23,492 nucleotides of DNA from Eimeria necatrix. Taxonomy: Eukaryota > Apicomplexa > Conoidasida > Eucoccidiorida > Eimeriidae. The first letter of the stretch is position 1. Each line of letters begins with the position of its first letter. Of the stretch, positions 21,222-23,492 are shown piece by piece. Position numbers and translations under genes: made by a program. The notes beneath the pieces were generated by a model. That model worked only from the letters and a program-made list of their open reading frames with translations. It did no database searches and was not told the DNA's origin. Location of the stretch: NCBI RefSeq assembly GCF_000499385.1, contig NW_013654412.1, positions 1 to 23,492 of the forward strand, given 5' to 3'.

Positions 21222-22061
21222 CTTGCCTGTTTCTGCGGGCTGCTGGGGCTTTATCTTTTCGGCCTTGGGAAAAAGACAGTCAATAAATCTGTTTAGCTCG
21301 AAGTCGAAAACTCTGTTGGAGGCGCTCTTGAGAAAAAAATAAAACAAAAAATAATTAAATAATTATTTTAAAATAATAATAATTATTTTTATTAAAGACT
21401 TTGTTTTGAATTAATAATCCTAATAAAACAGTCCTTTCGAATTAATAATCATTATTATAATTGAAGAATTATTTCGAATTAATAAATACTTTTATAGTTG
21501 GAGAATTATTTCCAAATAATAATAATTAGAAATAACAAATTAATATAACTTATAAAATTATAATGGAAGAATTAGTTTTGAATTTATCATCATAAATAAA
21601 ATGAAAGAATTAATTTCGAATTAATTTCTAAAATAAAAAAAACAAAATAAACGAAAAAGACATCAAAGATAAACAAAAAGGAATTAGAAAAGAACAAAAA
21701 GGAAATTAACAGAAAATTAAAAGAGGAAAAAAAGAAATAAAAAAACAAAAAAAAATTAAAAAGAAAAAAGGAGGAAAAAAACCAAAAATGGAATTAAAAA
21801 CAAACAAAAAGAAACAAAAAAGAACAAAAAAGAAACAAAAAAGATATAAAAGAAAGACAAAAAAGAAATTAAAAAATAATTAAAGAAAATTAAAGACAAA
21901 AAGAAATAAAAAGCGAAAAAGAAATAAAACAAAAAGAAATTTCAAAAATTAAAAACCCAAAAAGAAATAAAAAGACCTCTAGGGCGTGGGAGTGAAGAGT
22001 CTCTTTGTAGTGCTGCAGCGCATGGCGGGCCCTGAAGTTGCTGCTGCTGCTGCCGTCCCCG

Positions 22062-22100
<39 letters not shown>

Positions 22101-22548
22101 CCAGCGAGCTGCAGCTGCTGCTGCAGTCCCGCTGCACATTCGCTGCTGCCCTGCTGCGTTTCCCCCTGCTGCTGCTGGGGGCCCCCCTGGGGGCCCCCCG
22201 GGGGGCCCCCCGCAGCCCGTGAAGCCGCAAACGAGACAAACCAGAAGGCCAGTGGACTCCCCACAAAGGGAGCAGCAAGAAGGCTGCAGCGGGTGCTGCT
22301 GATAGCGACAAACTGGACAAGAAACGTCAGCCCAGTTTTTAAGACAAGAGACGTGGAAGGAGTGGCCGCAAAGCACAGCCAGAGGCATGTCCAGGCCCAG
22401 GCCGGGGGCCCCCCCCTCTGCTGCAGCAGCGGCGGAGGCGGGCGCTGCTGCAGCTGCTGCTGCTGCTGCTGCAGCGCCGCCGGGCAACCCGCACGCCGCG
22501 GAACGCGGAGACGCCGACGGGTGTGCTGCTGCCAGGGGGCCCCCAGCG

Positions 22549-22595
<47 letters not shown>

Positions 22596-22885
22596 GTCTT
22601 CTGGAGAGGCGTCCGCGAGCGCGTGGAGGGGCCCCGAGGGCCCGGGAGCGGGCGCCGCCCCCGCTGCTGCTGCTGCTGCTGCTGCTGCTGCGGGGGGCTC
22701 GGGGGGGCCCCCCGCTGTGGCTGCTGCTGCAGCAGCTGCTGCTGGGGGCCCCATGACAGTGAGCCTCTCGAGGCAAACAGCACAGAAGTGCAGCGAGTCG
22801 TACCTGGGCAGCAGCTGCAGCGGGTCCACGAAGACCTCGCTGGGGGGCCCCCCTGCAGCAGGGGGCCCCCCGTCTTCGGGGCCCT

Positions 22886-22922
<37 letters not shown>

Positions 22923-23492
22923 CGCAGCAAGCATTGCGGGGCCCCCGCGGGGCCGCGCAATGGGCGTGGGCGCAGCGGGGAAGCCGCTGGGGGCCCCCTG
23001 GCCGTGGCCGCGGGCGGCCTTCCCCTGGGGGCCCCCCTGGGGGCGGGGGGCGGGGCCCCCCGGGGGCCCCCCCTGGGGCCCCCCGCCCACGCCCCCGGGC
23101 CCCGTGCGCGGGTCCACGGGACAGGGGCCCCCCGGGGGGCCCCCGGGGCCCCCCCGGGGGGCCCCCCTGCAGGCCTGGACCCTAAAGGAGGCCCCCGCAA
23201 CCAGCCGGAGCTCGCAAAAGGCCCCCAGGGGGCCCCCCAAGAAGACCCCGTTGAGGGCCTGGAGGGCCCCCAGGGCCGCGCGGCGCTCCGCCCGCAGCAG
23301 CAAAAAGTACTCCGAGGGAGAGGGGCCCTCCAGGACCTTCGCCTGCAAAAACTGCTGCCTGCTGCTCAGCAGCAAACCGCAAAAAGCAGCAGGCGCCACG
23401 TAAGTGGGTACTCGCGGGGCCACCAGCACCACTGTGGGGGCCCCCGGGGGGCCCCCCGGGTGCCCCGGGGGGCCCAGGAGCGCCGCCCTTAG
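19059..23492 (-). CDS. BRAP: BRAP/Etp1-like RING-H2 and UBP zinc-finger protein (5' end outside the window)
   Basis: Homologue of BRCA1-associated protein 2 and yeast Etp1; in animals BRAP is a ubiquitin E3 ligase and Ras-pathway regulator. Exons, all phase-consistent: 23492-22138, 22031-21977, 21326-20983, 20712-20604, 20203-20117, 19974-19844, 19624-19564, 19338-19276, 19148-19059 (TAG). Exon 1 carries the BRAP2 RRM-like domain (VPTYVAPAAF, EYFLLLRAER, ALNGVFLGG). It then has RING-H2 ligands CAVC, CGHSFHVSC and CPVC, and UBP-finger cysteines CSLC, CLVC and GC. Exon 2 gives HALQHYKETLHSHALE, the UBP histidines. Exon 3 gives NRVFDFELNRFIDCLF. Exon 4 has EFNQLLAASLESQ, a BRAP hallmark. Exons 5-9 encode a coiled coil with KEEERVAALQDRVAELKQE and a basic tail. 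The N-terminus is cut by the window edge. The junction 20983/20712 is the weakest; an alternative donor at 19827 is possible for exon 6. The role in this parasite is unknown. Confidence 0.9.
19240..19267 (+). repeat. Telomere-like array A1, (TTTAGGG)4
   Basis: Four units in plus-strand TTTAGGG orientation. It lies in intron 8 (19275-19149) of the BRAP-like gene, starting about 8 nt after the proposed donor CGA|GTACAA. If the intron were not spliced, the reading frame would stop at a TAA inside this array (19263-19261). Confidence 0.9.
19342..19389 (+). repeat. (CAG)16 tract in intron 7 of the BRAP-like gene
   Basis: Sense CTG repeat running straight into the acceptor CTGCAG|GTG at 19339. A 12-bp CAACAGCAGCAG array (about 19468-19558) fills the rest of this intron. 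Confidence 0.85.
19781..19829 (-). repeat. Telomere-like array A2, (AAACCCT)7
   Basis: Seven perfect units, opposite in orientation to the other arrays. It lies in intron 6 of the BRAP-like gene, 14 nt after donor AAAAAG|GTTTGC. An alternative donor, CAGG|GTTTAG (19826), would place the 5' splice site inside the array itself; both give valid phase with acceptors at 19624 or 19622. Confidence 0.9.
20000..20018 (+). repeat. Telomere-like array A3, short
   Basis: Two and a half TTAGGGT units near the 3' end of intron 5 of the BRAP-like gene, about 25 nt from the acceptor at 19975. Degenerate copies (GCTTTAGGGTTTGAAG, GAGGGTTTAGAG) fill the space to A4. Confidence 0.8.
20085..20114 (+). repeat. 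Telomere-like array A4, (TTTAGGG)4
   Basis: About four units whose minus-strand edge forms the splice donor of exon 20203-20117: GCC|GTAAACCCTAAACCC. The array therefore makes up the first 30 nt of intron 5. Confidence 0.9.
20210..20254 (+). repeat. (CAG)15 tract in intron 4 of the BRAP-like gene
   Basis: Sense-strand CTG repeat ending directly at the acceptor CTACAG|GAC (20204). It supplies the pyrimidine-containing run before the 3' splice site. Confidence 0.85.
20730..20890. repeat. GGGGCCCC block in intron 3 of the BRAP-like gene
   Basis: Dense GGGGCCCC/GGGGGCCCCC palindromes between the AT-rich part of intron 3 and its proposed acceptor at 20713. It could be translated as Gly-Pro repeats in frame, so retention in some transcripts is possible. 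Confidence 0.7.
21155..21220 (+). repeat. (CTG)22 tract, coding in the BRAP-like gene
   Basis: This is the longest perfect tract in the window. It is sense CAG and encodes poly-Ala after PQQPAETGKP in exon 21326-20983. Confidence 0.9.
21327..21976 (-). other. AT-rich intron 2 of the BRAP-like gene
   Basis: The donor is GAG|GTCTTT (21976) and the acceptor CTCAAG|AGC (21327), both phase 0. Splicing joins HSHALE to SASNRVFDF, matching the continuous UBP-finger region of BRAP relatives. The intron is extremely AT-rich. About 21640-21970 is nearly free of T on the plus strand, so it is a long pyrimidine-rich tract in the transcript. Short motifs such as TTCGAATTAAT recur between 21430 and 21620. 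Confidence 0.75.
22310..22800 (-). other. RING-H2 finger split by a low-complexity insertion
   Basis: The first zinc-binding pair, CAVCLERL, lies near 22765-22790. The rest, CGHSFHVSCLKNW and SCPVCRY, lies near 22310-22380. Over 100 residues of Ala, Pro and Gly separate them, where BRAP relatives have a short loop. The frame stays open and the repeats are sense CAG, so this appears to be exon rather than intron. Confidence 0.75.
23015..23180. repeat. GGGGCCCC block inside exon 1 of the BRAP-like gene
   Basis: A GC-rich palindromic stretch that encodes a Gly-Pro linker between the BRAP2 domain and the RING finger. Confidence 0.75.

Overview
The window looks like nuclear DNA of a coccidian apicomplexan, most likely an Eimeria species (inference). 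Three things point there: very dense CAG/CTG trinucleotide tracts that run through coding sequence as poly-Gln, poly-Ala or poly-Ser; interstitial telomere-like TTTAGGG/CCCTAAA arrays; and intron-rich genes on a GC-rich background with AT-rich islands. There is no bacterial-style operon, tRNA, rRNA or CRISPR. Gene models were built by hand from reading-frame content, GT-AG sites and phase agreement. No expression data were available.

Layout. (1) 2-1240, plus strand: the 3' end of a kinesin gene, with the end of the motor domain and a low-complexity tail. (2) 1241-1765: convergent intergenic DNA with a (CAGCTG)n palindromic microsatellite. (3) 17777-1766, minus strand: best read as one very large gene of about 13 exons, roughly 4,500 codons including repeats. 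It has divergent C2-like domains near both ends and in the middle, and a long run of degenerate EF-hand-like helix-loop-helix modules between them. I do not recognise an orthologue. (4) 17778-19058: intergenic DNA full of the palindrome GGGGCCCC, with a 24-bp-arm perfect hairpin. (5) 23492-19059, minus strand: a BRAP (BRCA1-associated protein 2 / yeast Etp1) homologue whose 5' end lies outside the window. Its RRM-like BRAP2 domain, RING-H2, UBP zinc finger and C-terminal coiled coil are spread over nine phase-consistent exons.

Most unusual is how repeats relate to gene structure. Repeat tracts are mostly CAG on the sense strand in exons and mostly CTG on the sense strand in introns. CTGCTGCAG recurs as the 3' splice site. 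Three BRAP introns carry telomere-like arrays within about 20 nt of their 5' splice sites. A 142/139-bp tandem duplication in the large gene is not a multiple of three and may have created an intron. GGGGCCCC dominates the two flanks of the window and is nearly absent from the CAG-rich middle (about 5-16.9 kb).

The three genes share no obvious pathway: a microtubule motor, a putative calcium/lipid-responsive scaffold, and a putative ubiquitin E3 ligase.
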